64,000 nucleotides of DNA from Psococerastis gibbosa (lineage: Eukaryota > Arthropoda > Insecta > Psocodea > Psocidae): the NCBI GenBank assembly GCA_963971405.1, contig OZ020488.1, positions 1,860,001 to 1,924,000 of the forward strand. The letters run 5' to 3'. Shown in pieces: positions 29,301-42,285 of this stretch (its first letter is position 1; each line of letters starts with the position of its first letter). A program made the position numbers and the translations under genes. The notes below the pieces were generated by a model. The model was not told the DNA's origin. It searched no databases and saw nothing but the letters and a program-made list of their open reading frames with translations.

Positions 29301-32300
29301 CTTTCGTTGTTATACTTTAGCATTGAATATATAACACTAGTGTATACGGTAACGGTACGGTACCGGGTAATTGCTGTACTTTCGGGCTTGTCCTGTTCCT
29401 GAGCAGGACGCATTTTCCTCGAACTCTGCATACCTTCCGCATTTTATCCTTAATCCGACCCTAGCTCGATAATGGTGCCTTTTCGGTACATAATAAGGTG
29501 TTATTTTCATATTATTATATTATTTTTGCTTCAAATTGAAAAGGGAATAGGTATAAGTAGAACAGAGCATATTTTAAGAAATTTTCACTGGGTGGCACAA
29601 ATTGAAATCCTATTCTATATAGTGTAAATTTCACTTGTATCCACCCCCCCCCTCCATAAATAAGTTAAGATTAGGCCTATTATTTTTAATCATGGGTAGT
29701 ATACCTAATTCTAAATAATCACACTTAATTCTTCAATTATTCATTATTATTATTCATTATTATTCATTTATATTTCAAAAAGCAAAACGTTAAAAACAAA
29801 ATTGACGCCATAAATACGACGGACAACGTAACTTTTGACTATATTTTTCTAATTTCTAGTTTTTTTAGTCTTGGAATTTGAAATTTGTGCCCAATTTCTG
29901 TGGGGTAATATGCTCAAAAGTAGGGGGCACGCTTGCCCCAATGGGGCTTCCTTAAAATATGCTCTGAAGTAGAAGGTAGAAGTTTGTCGCCGTTCGCCTA
30001 AAACACCATGTATATTATCTACTGTAATGTGTCAACAAATACATTTTAAGCTTCATGACAGTTATAGCGTCTTCAATACCATTATATTGTACAATTGTAG
30101 AACTGAATACTGTATGTACGCAGTCAACTTGCTCAGGCACATGTCTACCTGCATATTATAGTCTACTGTATAATACACCTCAGATTAATCTATATAGATT
30201 TACACAGGCAGGTATAGATTTTTATTGGGGGGGGGGGGGGGTTGAAGCCTGAGCCATGGGCATCCATATGAAAATTGAAACCTGAAGCTGTCCTGTATGG
30301 ACGGCCTTTTTTCGATGAGGTCTTCACAATGTTTTTACATCCGGAGATTTATATAACCCAAAACGCAAAAGAAGAGCTCCCGGGTCTTCCCCGGGACAAA
30401 TGGTTTGAACACATGGACCCGAAATAGTGTTTTTTTTTTTTATGAAATCGTAGAAACAAGCGGGTTTTTTTTTAAATATAGGTGTAAAATAATGGGGGTA
30501 GGCGTATTTTGCTAGCTAGCCACAATTTAAGTATTGGCGCCTAACTTATTCGTTGGCGACTCGTGTGCAACACTCTTCATATCTGCAAACAACTGCCAGT
30601 GCTTTTATAACCCTTATATGTTCTAACTAAAATACCAAATCTTTCCACTATAGTTAATCGTCATTACTACTGCACCACTACTTTACATGCAAGAACATTA
30701 CTCAAGAATGGAAACTTCCTAACCGAGCTCGGGAAAGGCTGCACCACCAAGTAAGACAACAATTAAACCATCTGTAAGTACAGCAATTCATATTTCACTA
30801 ACTCTGCATAATAAGTATATATGTAATTAACTACTAGCAAAACCTTCTGATTTTACAGATGACTACTGATTCATAAAACTGGAAACCCCCCAGGGCACTC
30901 CCCGCCCCCCGGGGGAATTTGTGTGAATAAATATGGAGCAAAACAACAATACTGTACCCAGCAAGACTTATTTGTTGGATGGATATACCTATACATGATA
31001 TAATGCTTTTTTCTATCACAACACCGCCAATATGCATTCAACTTTGACAGGAACCCCCTAACCCCCTTTACCTACCTGCCTAAGTTTGCATCAACTGACT
31101 AAGTACGTAGGCCACTGCATATTTCCCCGAGATCTCAATATAGGCGACTGGCCGGATAATCGCAGGCCAGAACCCAATAATTTAATTTTGGGCGGTCGCA
31201 ACCATGTAACCGGGAAATTGACTAAATGTAGGCTATACCTACAGCCATGCAATGATGAAATACCTGTAGGTATATACTGTGCAACGGTACCTAGTCTGCC
31301 CTGAGTCAGGTTGGCCACCAGCGTCGCCAAAAATGTGAATATGTAGGCTATATAAATAATTGAATTATCATACTTAGGCTATACGTTGGGTTGCCATGGC
31401 AGGAACGGGTGTCCGATTTTTACACAAATATAAATTATAAAAATTAATCTAGTCGTAGGTAGCTTATCTTTCACGCCTGGAAGAATCTGGTCATGCAAAC
31501 GTACCTACAGACTATTGTGTGTCGAAACATTTTTAACGCTTTCAATTGAGGGGGAGGGGGATTATGGTGACCCCAATCCACATATTTCGTGGACCAACGG
31601 TTACGTTAACACAATAATAATCTGAATATTAATATAGCCTACTAAATATCTGAAATTAATAAAATGTCTTAAGAGTGGACAGCCCGTAGGAAATTGGCAG
31701 CCTGAAATTTAATACTTTTTATTTTTTATTTAATTACAGCAGCATGTTTTACAAAACAAAAACAAAGAATAGGTACCTACAGCGGTTCTGACAGGGTTGC
31801 ATAGCTACATTTTTGCAGGTAGGACGACCAACTTACCGTGATTTTTCACTAATAACGAATGAATCTACCGGATATCCGGATATGCTTAGCGGGGGGGGGG
31901 GGGGGGACATAAGTCTAAGGTCACACTAAGATTTCAATTGTAGAACTATCAATAATGGCGCATCCCTCAGAAGAAATACTCATCTACATTTTGTTATTAT
32001 GCTGTAGGCCTATATGATATGGCGTGGCCGTCACACGACCGATTGGTCATTGATTTCCCGACACTTGCACAATACGTTATTATTTAAAACCCAAGTTCAA
32101 TAATCGTGGCCAATCGGCCACGTTGAATATAACAAATTGTAGAGGAGTATTTCTTCAAATTTATGAAATTTTTATTATATTATATATTGTCAAATGTGAA
32201 ACTAGTAGTCGGGGTGTCCACTTTGCTCTCCAGCCCCTTTCATGGCCGCTCCCACAAATATAGCCTAATAGTTTTGGTATAGTTGTTAGAGGGGAAATAA

Positions 32301-32895
32301 TGGATTTCGGTTGAGAGCAATGGAATTTCCACTGGGATTTTTTTTTAGTAGCTTTACCTCGTTGGATTTGAACGCCCTTGTATGGGGCATGTTGTTAAAA
32401 GCATCAAAACAAAGTTTCCAAAATCCTACCTTAAAGTCTCGCGCAGTCTAGTTGCTGAATCCAGCGCAGTTTATAGAAGACAGTAATCCACAGAGTCGAG
32501 AGACGCAAAAACTTCACAACACTTCACAAACCGGCGAGAATTCCACACAGAATTATAGATTAATTCCAAAAATTGTATACGAAACACCGGTCGAAAGAAT
32601 AACGTGATCAACTATTCCAAGTTCCCGCGACAACTGACTGAACATTTTTCAAACTTGGAATGATATTCACAGCATTTCAGCTCCGTGTTAGGTTGCTGTA
32701 TAGGGTTGATTTGTTGTGATTTGTTAGAGTGACGTCACGCCACGCGCGGGATTGCGAATCTACGCTGTGCAATACCTTCTATCTGAGGAAACTAGATGGG
32801 TTTGGAACAAAGTTATTTTAAAATACAATAGAATAGATGGCGCCTAAATGCCTAATGGCCGTTAAGTATTGCTGTTGTAGGGTTCCAATATATAA
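29301..32895. other. gene-free region with transposon debris
   Basis: About 3.6 kb without a supportable gene. One end of the hairpin MITE family described at 42885 lies at 31680-31735 (GACAGCCCGTAGGAAATTGG). G tracts occur near 30227 and 31890. A small perfect hairpin CGTGGCC-AATC-GGCCACG is at about 32105-32122. Short open frames carry no domain features. Confidence 0.4.
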
Positions 32896-32904
32896 AAAAT
32901 GGTG

Positions 32905-33084
32905 GAAGGCCGTAGCCAGGATTTTTTTTTCGGGGGGGGGGGGGATTTTGAATTTTCATGGGATATTACATAGTGGTTTTTGTTTTTCATCTCAAAATCT
33001 ATCTATTCTATCTAGTATCAAGCCATTTAATTTGGGGGGGGGGGGTGGTTGAATCCCCATGAACCCCCCTTGGCTACGGCCTTG
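32905..33084. mobile_element. hAT-like non-autonomous element
   Basis: The ends read AAGGCCGTAGCCAGG and the inverted CTTGGCTACGGCCTT. A perfect 8-bp duplication AAATGGTG flanks it (32897-32904 and 33085-33092). Two G tracts lie inside. Related termini occur at 46306-46943. Confidence 0.65.
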
Positions 33085-33223
33085 AAATGGTGGCAAATAA
33101 TAAACCAACATGAACAATTCAATAGGCAGAAATGCCAACAGAATGCGCACTTGACCTTTAGTCCCTTAGATTCTGAATATCTATAAATTGGCGTGTTGGG
33201 CTTTTGGGTGAACAACCCGCTAG

Positions 33224-33423
33224 CAATGGCGGATCCACGTGGGGGGGGGGGGGTCAGGGGGTCATGACCCCCCTAAATGAGTAAATTCATAGTAAATTCA
33301 TAAGATATGGTACCTAGTAAAAAAAAATTGAATTAAACTCAACTTCTCAACAAAAAAATTACCTTTTAAACTTACAAAAAACTTGTGACCCCTCCCCTAA
33401 ATTTTCGGCTGGATCCGCCCTTG
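33224..33423. mobile_element. hAT-like non-autonomous element (CAATGGCGGATCC family), copy 1
   Basis: The ends are CAATGGCGGATCCAC and the inverted GGATCCGCCCTTG. The inside has a G tract and the TGACCCCCCTAAATGAGTAA block shared with the copy at 49086. The flanks show only a partial duplication (CGCTAG on both sides). Confidence 0.6.
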
Positions 33424-33589
33424 CGGCCGCTAGACTAGGAAACGAAGACTTTTGGCCAGTTCATGGAATGAGCTGCTGATGCCGCACTCGTATTGTCAAG
33501 TAGTTTGCACCTTTAATCGAACAGAATGTCCTAACACATTTATTATAAATCACAGACCGTTAAATTTTAAGTAGCCTAGGAGTTCTCTA

Positions 33590-33735
33590 AATGGGACTTG
33601 GGGGATGGAGCTTTCGAACGCGCTAAAAATATTTTTTGAATCCTGGCCCCACCTGATGCCACGTTTCCTAGGAAAAAATTAAGCTACCATGTGGCCCCAG
33701 GATTCAAAAATTATTTTTGGCGCTCTAAAGACCCA
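33590..33735. mobile_element. short hairpin MITE, copy 1
   Basis: The arms ATGGGACTTGG and the GCGCTAAAAATATTTTTTGAA block have inverted partners (AAAAATTATTTTTGGCGCTC, then ACCCAT). The centre carries CACCTGATGCCACGTTTCCTA. The same element occurs at 60154-60299 inside a TDRD12 intron. Confidence 0.55.
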
Positions 33736-33739
33736 TATC

Positions 33740-34970
33740 TCTCTTAATTATAGAAAACTCAAGACTAGCCTATTAAATTGTAAACCCTTACACGCAACAC
33801 TTTGAAATATAAAGACGTATTTCAGCTGCGTATATCCGCAGCGCAAGCAATGAAGCGGCAAAAATATTGGTTTTTTTCCAACGCCTGCTTTCGGCATTTC
33901 TGCTTTAAGAAACCCTGTCAGCCTGGCGGGGGGAGCGAGTCCGCTTTTTAGCTTCAGGTACCCATGCAAGGCAGACTCCTTCACCCCAGGGAGAAGGGGA
34001 GGTGACTGTCGTGACTGTGACTGACAGGATGGACCTCCTGATTATAGATTTATAGTGGCGAAGCGGCAAAATGTAGTTCCGCAATGTAAGCGGGTGATTC
34101 TCAATGTAAGCCTAACACGTCAATATAAAGCTATTTAGATTGTGAGTTAAGTGCGCAGAACATGCTGTTCTGTTGCTGCATGTTGGTGAATTGCTCATTA
34201 GTTTTTAATTTTCACCTCATTCCCCCTATAGGCCTAAGCTTCACAGCTATCACCAATACTTTGCTTATGGTCAGGCGCCATTTATTCAATTTTATTATCG
34301 TTGGTCTTAAAACTGGATAATATGAAAGAAGAGCGGGGAGTTTCCCCTCTAGTGTTATTTTGTAAGGTCAGTTGATGAGTATTGATGTTACGGTAGGACT
34401 GCTGGTTGCACCAGCGCCCATATGAAAATATCTCGACTTATTTTTCGGCAAATAATAATAATATCTTGTAGCGCCAATCGGTAACGAAGGACGGATGCAG
34501 AGGGGGTAGCTGCCCCCCAAGTGTAATAATAAGTCTGATGTAAGTAAATTAATTACGGTATAATTTAATCGATACTAAATTAGTTTATTTTATTTTGACC
34601 CACCACTTCCCCTCCCAAAAATGGGTTGGATCCGTCCCTATAGGTTACCGGGTAACCTATAACTACAGACTACAGTACCTGTATAGCCTATGTAGCATTC
34701 ATTTCCCATCCACCCTTTTGGAGACAAAATATTTTTAGGATCGTCAACTTCGAATTAAATTTTACTACCTTGGCGCCTATAGCCGCTTATATTGTATATA
34801 CCCGTGATTTCTTGATGCCGGGGCGCCCTCGCTCAGAAAAAGACTGTGTAAGGTTAGCTACTGTATTTTAATAATTTGATTACTCCTTAAGGGATATTTA
34901 GCGCTTTCAGGACACTCCATGGTATATAGGCGGCTACAATATGCATAGCTTAGCAGTATGCTACATATGG
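33740..34970. other. gene-free stretch
   Basis: The minus-strand frame at 33748-33984 has no recognisable domain. GGACCTCCTGATTATAG at about 34032 recurs at 59924 next to a copy of the hairpin MITE, pointing to shared repeat DNA. Confidence 0.35.
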
Positions 34971-34971
34971 G

Positions 34972-35612
34972 AACCGGTCCGAGCCTCCGAGGGAACCCGT
35001 ATACGCTTTCCTATTTATCAATTAGTAGATAGATGATATGATTAATTCCATAGCAAATGATTGAAATGATTAAATTTCGGTTGCCTCAAAATTCCCTATC
35101 CCTAGCACCGAACCGAATTGGTCGATGGGACGCAGACCTGTCCCCCCCTGGATTTTATTTCGGGGAGTGGTTGCGATTCTATTGTTTGTAGTGAAATGTC
35201 GCACATCATCTGGAAAGTTCAATTCTACCTATATAGTTTTAAGGGGGGGGGGGGGGTGCAGTTGGTTTACGGTGGACGATTGCATAGCCTAGAACGGTCA
35301 GATCAATTTACAACACATTAATAATGGCATGGTATGTAATGCATTCACCTAAATGATACATGTACCTGAAATTATAGAAGCATCAATGGAAAAGTTCCAC
35401 AGGAAAAATATTTTTTAGTAGCCTACTTTTACATGAAAATTAAGTATAGGGCCTAGGTTAAACAATAAACATCTGTAGACTGTGGAAATGTTGTTTTTGT
35501 TTTCCCATTTATTGCTTTCCAATTTATACGCAGTAGGCCTATAAGGAATTAAGCTTTGTGATGATCAAAATTTTCGATGCCGAGATTTCAACGGATTCAC
35601 ACGTTTTGAGGT
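34972..35612. repeat. broken pieces of dispersed repeat F
   Basis: GAACCGGTCCGAG and a following CGCTTTCCTATTTATCA (34972-35030) match the inverted right end of family F. TTGCTTTCCAATTTATACGC at 35511 matches its left end in plus orientation and runs to ACACGTTTTGAGG at about 35611. The two ends therefore point opposite ways, a rearranged copy. A G tract lies between them near 35244. Confidence 0.5.
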
Positions 35613-35615
35613 GAC

Positions 35616-36357
35616 GATATTTACAATACATTGAGCAAAAATAAGCTAAATTTAGACACCCATATTATTTCAAGACCTTACAATTAAATAATAAATGTAA
35701 ATACCAATTTTTCGTATTCTTGTCATATTATTTTTTTTGCAGCCATACCTATTTACATCGATGAACACGCTTGAGCTATTGCTTAATTTACGTACAATAC
35801 ATTAGTGAAATTAAGCTAAATATAGACACCAATATTATTTCGAAACCTTAAAATAAAATAATATAGACTAAGTAAACAGCAGTTTTTCGTATTCTTGTCA
35901 TATGAATTTTTTTGCAGGTACATTTACATCGATGAACACGCATGAGCTATTGCTTAATGTTAAGTACAATACATTGACCGAAAATAAGCTAAATTTTGAC
36001 ACCCATATTATTTCAAGACCTTAAAATTAAAAAATATAAGTAAATAGCAGTTTTTTTCGTATTTTTGTTATATGATTTTTTGCAGCTATATTTGCATCGA
36101 TGAACATGCTTGAGCTATTGCTTGATGTTAAGTGCAATACATTTAGTAAAAATAAGCTAAATGTAGAAACCCATATTATTTCAAGACCTTAAAATTAAAT
36201 AATATATGTAAATAGCTATTTTTCGTATTCTTGTACCATTATTTTTTTGGCAGCTATATTTACATCGATGAACACGCTTGAGCTATTGCTTAATGTTAAG
36301 TACAATTCATTTAGTAAAAATAAGCTGAATGTAGACACCCATATTATTTCAAGACCA
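35616..36357 (+). repeat. satellite array, ~170-bp unit, about 4.4 units
   Basis: CATCGATGAACA(C/T)G recurs at 35756, 35927, 36095 and 36263, giving periods of 171, 168 and 168 bp. Each unit also has AAGCTAAAT-TAGACACC, then ATATTATTTCAAGACCTT(A) and a TTTTTCGTATT(C/T)TTGT block. The array begins within the broken F repeat. Confidence 0.75.
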
Positions 36358-37950
36358 ATGAATAGTACTTAGTAACAAATTACAATTTTTGAAAGTGTCA
36401 CAGTTTGGTGGGAATGTAGCCGTGAGTCTTAGAATTGGAATGTTGGCAACCATATAACGTTGACGCCAGTAGCAAATGGTAATGACCTATTATTATATTG
36501 ATTCTAACAAGAAATCTAGCTATAGTATACCAAGTAGTTTGAACAATAAATATATGATAAGTTAAAGCAGAAGTAGAATTTAAAATGAAACAGATTCTAA
36601 ACATTAATCATACTAATAAATAATAATAACAAAGAACAATTATTTTTAAAAGTATCATAGTTGGGCGGGAGTTTTGGTGTAGGAATGTTGGTAACCTTTG
36701 ACGCTATGGCCGCCATTGTTTGTGAGTTGTGACAAAATTAATAAACATTGTATTTATCTGTATTTAGTGTATTTATATACCATACATACCGATTCCTACT
36801 CCTCCGGGCGCCGAATGCTTGGTGTTACTAAGATCAATTTTTTTAATTTATTCAATGAAATTAGAGCTGTAAAAACAAGCTGTAAGTATCTTTGATTAAA
36901 ATAGAATGTAAGCACAGTATTATTAAGATAAGGGTTTACTGCTTACCCCGTTATCATGTCCATGACGAAAGTGGCGGCTCGTGGGTTGAAACGTAGGCGA
37001 ACTGGTGAAGCAGTCTTAAGCAGTTAAGCATAGTTCCGGTGGTTCTGGGGAGCACGGCATGGCGCCCCGGTGAGGGCGAGGGGGTCGGGGTACTCTCGGA
37101 ATTTTTTTTTGGTAAAGGGCTTTCGGATGACAGTGGAAGGCATCGCCAAGATAAATTATACTTTAAGCCTGGATTTCTTTGATTGCATGCCTCTGACATG
37201 TTTCTTCCATAAAATTTCAAATAACCAATAAGTCCCTATACTAGCAAACATGGGCGCAGGAGAGATACGTGCACTTAGGTCAAAAGAAGTCCTTTTGTGC
37301 AAATTTGCAAAATTCAAGAATTCATGATCAATAATAGTTTTTTAGTTACATCAAATCAAATGTGTACTTTTTTAGTATTGAAAGTTGGAGTACGGTGATA
37401 TTTTTCTTAACAAATGCATCTTTAAAATGTTTTGGTTCCATTATTACTGTTTTTATTTATGTATGCGTGCCTGCCGCCTGGTTTTTGGGGCCCATTATTA
37501 ATTTTAAATTTGTTTACTTTTTTTACAAAGCTGCTTAGAGTGAGCAGTCCAATTTAACTTCGAGTCCACCATGAAGCCCAACAGCTTCACACAATCACTC
37601 TCCGCGTTTGGATAATAAATAATTTAACATATTATCCGCTCACACTCTAATATCCACTGATAAGCAAATAAAGACCCGATGCTAGTGAAGCCTTACATGC
37701 TTTTATATAATATCAATTAATATGTATAGGTATCAAGATAGACGATGATATGATATGATGTATATGTATATGTATGTATTATTTTACCATTAATTTTTTA
37801 TCATCCCGGATTCTACTATTCATCAAACCACAACTTTGTTTGGGAAAGCAACCTGTTTAGTTTTACGTGAATTTAGCACCTAAATAATACATGAAGTATT
37901 CATCGACAAAAAGCTTCCGTATAAAAATTATTACATGTCAGCAATTTTTC
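36358..37950. other. gene-free stretch
   Basis: Open frames at 36398-36604, 36698-36895 and 36954-37220 show no domain features. No RNA gene or bounded mobile element was recognised. Confidence 0.4.
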
Positions 37951-37952
37951 AT

Positions 37953-38115
37953 GGTTCGAGTGCCACACTTGTTACATTTTCTAGCCATGCTTCGGAGGGG
38001 ATGTAAAGCAGGCGGTCACGGGGTTTCCTAGTTGAGTGTAAGAGAGGGCTTTATAGCCCTAAAACTCAGGTATGTTGGCTTAGTAATTGAACAAAAAGTC
38101 ATGTATTTCTTTATT
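37953..38115 (+). mobile_element. tRNA-derived SINE, 5'-truncated copy
   Basis: The copy starts at the B-box-like GGTTCGAGTGCC and continues through the SINE body: GCCATGCTTCGGAGGGGATG, TAAAGCAGGCGGTC, TTTCCTAGTTGAGTGTAAGA, and ends near TTGGCTTAGTAATTGAACAA. It is the inverted counterpart of the SINE copies at 38581, 42071 and 57843. Confidence 0.6.
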
Positions 38116-38580
38116 TAAATTTATTGTTACATTTGGGAGCGAAATGAGTTCTGGAACTTATACAATACAATTGCAACAATGCGCTGTTCCTCCCACCACA
38201 ACCATACCTAATCTACTATTGGTTCTATAGGTACTATAGGCCGCGAGGGTAGTTCAATAGGCCCATAGAAAAAGGTGGAAGAACAAACCAGTTTCCCACA
38301 ATTTCTATTCACATTAATTAGCATCATTCTTTACTTTGACGTAAGTTGTTTTTCGCCTGCAGGTATCGTATCCCTTTTTTGTAATCGTCGTTTGATTTGG
38401 ACTTTTTTGGTTCGTTTTCAAAATTGTGTTTTGGGTTGGGACTAATCACTTAAATTTAAATGGCTTAAAAGCTGAGTTAGCTGCAGATCACGGCACATCT
38501 GATCATTAATTGGCAATAGTAATTACATTCGGGTAAACAAGTTAAAACCGCCAAATACGAAACTAACTAAATAAATATTG

Positions 38581-38785
38581 ACTTTTTGCTGTATTACTGA
38601 GCCAACCTAACGGAGTTAGGGCTAAAAGGCCCTCTCTTACACTCAACTAGGAAAACCCGTGACGGCCTGCTTTACATGCCCTCCGAAGCATGGCCAGAAA
38701 ATGTAGCAAGTGTGAGACTCGAATCAACAACCTTTCGGGTGAAAATCGGAGTCTGTACCACAACTCTACGTCTCTACATGCCCTG
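38581..38785 (-). mobile_element. tRNA-derived SINE
   Basis: On the minus strand the head reads GTAGAGTTGTGGTACAGACT then CACCCGAAAGGTTGTTGATT and CGAGTC, matching a pol III A box followed by a B box. The body is the one shared with the other copies and it ends in AGTAATACAGCAAAAAGTC. Its tRNA ancestor is not identified. Confidence 0.65.
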
Positions 38786-39237
38786 ACAGCTATGCTCCGG
38801 ACTTGCTGTGGCCCACTGCTGAAATGTTGAACGAAACTCAAGATTGGTTTGCAAATGAGCGACTACGTCCACAGGCTTGTGACAAGGTACGTTTTTTTTT
38901 CTTCAATTTCGCTAAAAATTAGGTGTAAAGCACTTATTTTTCATAATTTTTTAATTGTGTGGAAATGCAATCGTGCAAAACGACTCTATAAGACTGTTGC
39001 TCTTTTATCGCATTCCCGATGACTTTCTACGTTGTTGTGGCATGGGTGACCTCTTCTTATTTGCAGTTATAAAAATGGGCTCAGCTTCAACAATCGCGTC
39101 AATGATGACGCTTATTTTCTGCAATAAGTTTTAGGGACTGGTTAAGAAAGTTTGTGAACCGCTTAAAAATTTGTGGCAATCTGAAAGGTGATGTTGAGAA
39201 ATAAATAAAAAATGATTAAACAGTTAAATGGCTAATG

Positions 39238-39365
39238 TAATAATAATAATAATAATAATTGTGTATTGACCAGAAAGTTGACAACTACATTTAAGAGAAA
39301 ATAAATACATTTCTGACAATACATCAATGACGGCGATGAGCGTAAGCCCATATGCAGTAAGCTGT
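39238..39365 (-). repeat. dispersed retroelement tail with (ATT)n, copy 1
   Basis: A ~115-bp sequence (TTGTGTATTGACCAGAAA... to GATGAGCGTAAGCCCATAT) beside a TAA repeat is nearly the same as 56325-56437. Read on the minus strand it ends in an ATT repeat, as in several non-LTR 3' ends. Confidence 0.5.
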
Positions 39366-40366
39366 AAAGTCTGCTCCTGGAATTAATTTTTAGCCTGTGT
39401 TAAATAGACTTTTATTTTATTATATCGTTTGCAGGAGAAGTGTGAACCAAAAATTACCGTGGTACTGAGGTAGGCTTCCTTATTAATTGCATAGTTTATA
39501 TATACTGTACATATTCGTATGCAATATACAGTACATATTAGTACATATTTTACATTAAAGTAATACCCTTGGCCACGTTATTTTTGTACTATAGAATTAT
39601 TAGAATTACGGATTACTGGTTAAAAAGTGAAACGAATAAAATTATTAAACTGATGATACTTTCCTTTAGTACAGTACCTGGAAATATAATGAAGTCAACT
39701 GAACATGATGGTCAAAGTAAGCGATTCGATTTCGATTGTCTTCGCACATTTTCGGGCAGCCAAATGGTGCATGCGCTCAAATATTTTGTTGTAAAGGCTG
39801 TTTGGATAATTGAAGATCTACTGTACCATGAGTTACAGAATTATCGAACACGAGGCCACGCGGGGAACGGGCAATTTTTTAACTTTTTAAAAAACAAAAA
39901 AAAAAGCTCAGTGTGAAGATACATACTCAAAACATGGCTGCACCTAGCTCAATGAAGAGCCGATGAGGCAGCCCTAGATCCTGCCTCTATATGCTATATC
40001 TCAGGAATGGTGGCCCTTAGAAAAAAAATGATAGTATCCTTTTTTATAGAGAATTTAAAGATCTACAATTTTGGTAAAAATACTTTTTTGATAAAACTTA
40101 CCGTTTGCGAAAAAAAAGAAAATTGCATTTTGACTATGCTTCACAAGAATTAAAACCCCCCTCCGAAACGCTATGAGACAGGATCGGCTCGCTTCTCTTT
40201 GTACCATAACAATTCAAATGACCTGCTCTCCTATATTATGAAGAAAAAGGGGGTTGAGAAAGTCTAGGATGATTTGATAGGCAAATTTGACACTAACAAC
40301 AACAGAATAATTGACCTCAAATTTAAGCATTAATTAAGTTTTTGGTAAGTCTCCTCAAACTTTTAT
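39366..40366. other. gene-free stretch
   Basis: A 115-codon open frame at 39569-39916 was examined and is not recognised. It is lysine/asparagine-rich at its end through an A run and has no coding context. Confidence 0.4.
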
Positions 40367-41216
40367 TGCTTTCCAATTTATACGTAGTATAAGGAAAGCT
40401 TTGTGATGGTCGAAATTTTCGATTCCGAGATTTCAACGGATTTACACGTTTTGAGGTCCCAGGAACCCAAAAAAGTGGTTTTTACAAAATGTCTGTCTGT
40501 CGGTCTGTCTGTCTGTTCGTCGATTTCCGGGCAAACTACTCAGTGGATTTGAGTGAAATTTGGCATGTAGGTTCACAAAAATCATACCTCGGGACCATTT
40601 TTTTTTTGGGCTAACTCAATTTGGGGGGGTTTTATTTTCAAAAAACTCCAAAAAAACGTCTAAAAAAATTATTTCTCAAAAACGGCTCCAACGATTTCTT
40701 TTAAATTCTCGTAGATTGTAGTCGTTATTAATGTTGACAAAATGCGGGGGGTCGCTTGCCCCTTGATAGTTTGCTTCTGGGGGTAAAAGAATAAAAATAA
40801 CTAAATTTTAATGAAAAAATGACTAAAAAATGCGAAACCTTTCTATCGATGATTTCTACCTTCAAGCATGTTTTAGGTGTTAAATTGAGTAACGAAACCG
40901 GATAGGTTGCTTTCCCAAAAAAAATATTTGGTTTTGCCCAAAAAATTATTTTTTGAAAAAAATGATAGAAAATTCGCGCTCAAATGCATTGCATGCCCTG
41001 CCATTATTGCTGTGTGGTAATTAATTTGTTTGTTTGACCTATCGAGAATTTACCTCACTTCCAGTGACGTCAGGTGGACAACCCCCCCCCCCCCCCCCGA
41101 GATATCGGAAATTTAACCATAGGAAAAATATTTGCCATAAAATTACTAATTTTCTCTATCGAATAATTTTGATAAATTGGAAAGCATGTTCGAGTGAACT
41201 CGGACCGGTTCTTTTT
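40367..41216 (+). mobile_element. dispersed repeat F, copy 1
   Basis: The ~850-bp sequence starts TGCTTTCCAATTTATACG and shows the inverted ATAAATTGGAAAGCA near its right end, followed by GAACTCGGACCGGTTCTT. It contains a TCTGTC microsatellite and, near the right end, a C tract next to TGACGTCAGGTGGACAACC. Copies occur at 43595-44402 (minus) and 53681-54541 (plus). No transposase frame is present; the superfamily is unknown. Confidence 0.65.
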
Positions 41217-42070
41217 GTATGCTGTGCCTCACCAATTTATGTCCCCACGAGCCGCCACTGCGGTTAGCTTAACCATGTGCGATCTCCCAACTCGCGGAAG
41301 CCGGTTTCTAGCTCGTCCTTTCAAGTTTCAGTGGTTTCATGTACATTCTTCCCTACAATCTTCCCGTCGTTCTTGCTTTGTACATAAACATTTTGTTCGG
41401 CATACCCTTTCGACTTTCGGGGGAAAGTCTGAATACGTACCACTACTCTACATGTCGTGACTTCTCCTAGGCACACGAAAATCTTGATATTTTCGTGAAT
41501 AGCGGCACTTAGTATTTAGATAACTTCACTGAATCTTGGTGTAGAATCCATTTGAGTGGTCCTACAAGACCTCCATGGAGTAATTTGTTATGCTAAGCAT
41601 GGACCTCCCGCGAAGAGGGTTTTCCTTGAATATTTTGGATGCACCGTCGGGGATAGGGGATTTTCTTTTGTGACCATTGTAAATACCTTACCTGTCCTAC
41701 CGCCTTGAATAATTCATGTTTGTTTAGAATGAAGTTGGTGGTCTTAAGTGACAACTCAGGGGTCACTAACAAAGCCCCTTTTATTGAAATTATTAAATGC
41801 GTATTGAATTTGACTAATGTCCGTGTCACCTATGATTGTTTGTATTTTAACAAAGAAAAGGTTTGTTTTCCACTAATTTCTGGTACCTACTGTGAATGCC
41901 ATTTGTAACTGTCAAATATCATGGCGACTTGGTTTGAAAACATGGACCAGTGGCACTTTGCCTGGCCCAAATATTAAATTATGTTTAGCTTAGCAATAGA
42001 ATAATTATTCTGCTATTGAATTCCATTAATTCCATTGTCTAGTTTGTAGTCTCTTAAATATATATATATA
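41217..42070. other. gene-free stretch
   Basis: Open frames on both strands (41194-41460, 41593-41829, 41705-41908) overlap and have no domain features. Nothing further could be supported. Confidence 0.4.
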
Positions 42071-42285
42071 AATAAATAAATAAAGACTTTTGTTCTATTA
42101 CTAAGCCAACCTAGCGGAGTTAGGCTACAAAGCCCTCTCTTACACTCAACTAGGAAAGCCCGGGACCGCCTGCTTTACATGCCCTCCGAAGCATGGACAG
42201 AAAATTTAGGTAATGTGGGTCTCGAACCAACAACCTTTCGGGTGAAAGCCAGAGTCCGTGCCACTAATCTACATGTCTTGTCATG
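42071..42285 (-). mobile_element. tRNA-derived SINE with (TTTA)n tail
   Basis: On the minus strand: TAGATTAGTGGCACGGACTC (A box), then CACCCGAAAGGTTGTTGGTT and CGAGACCC (B box GGTTCGAGACC), the shared body, and an AAAGTCTTTATTTATTTATT tail. This is the best-preserved head among the four copies. Confidence 0.7.

Noticed and set aside
35616-36357. The 170-bp repeats as a CRISPR array
   Set aside because: Units are contiguous satellites without short repeats separated by unique spacers, and the genome is eukaryotic.
39569-39916. 115-codon open frame
   Set aside because: No recognisable motif, ends in an A-run lysine tract, and lies in repeat-rich DNA with no splice or promoter context.
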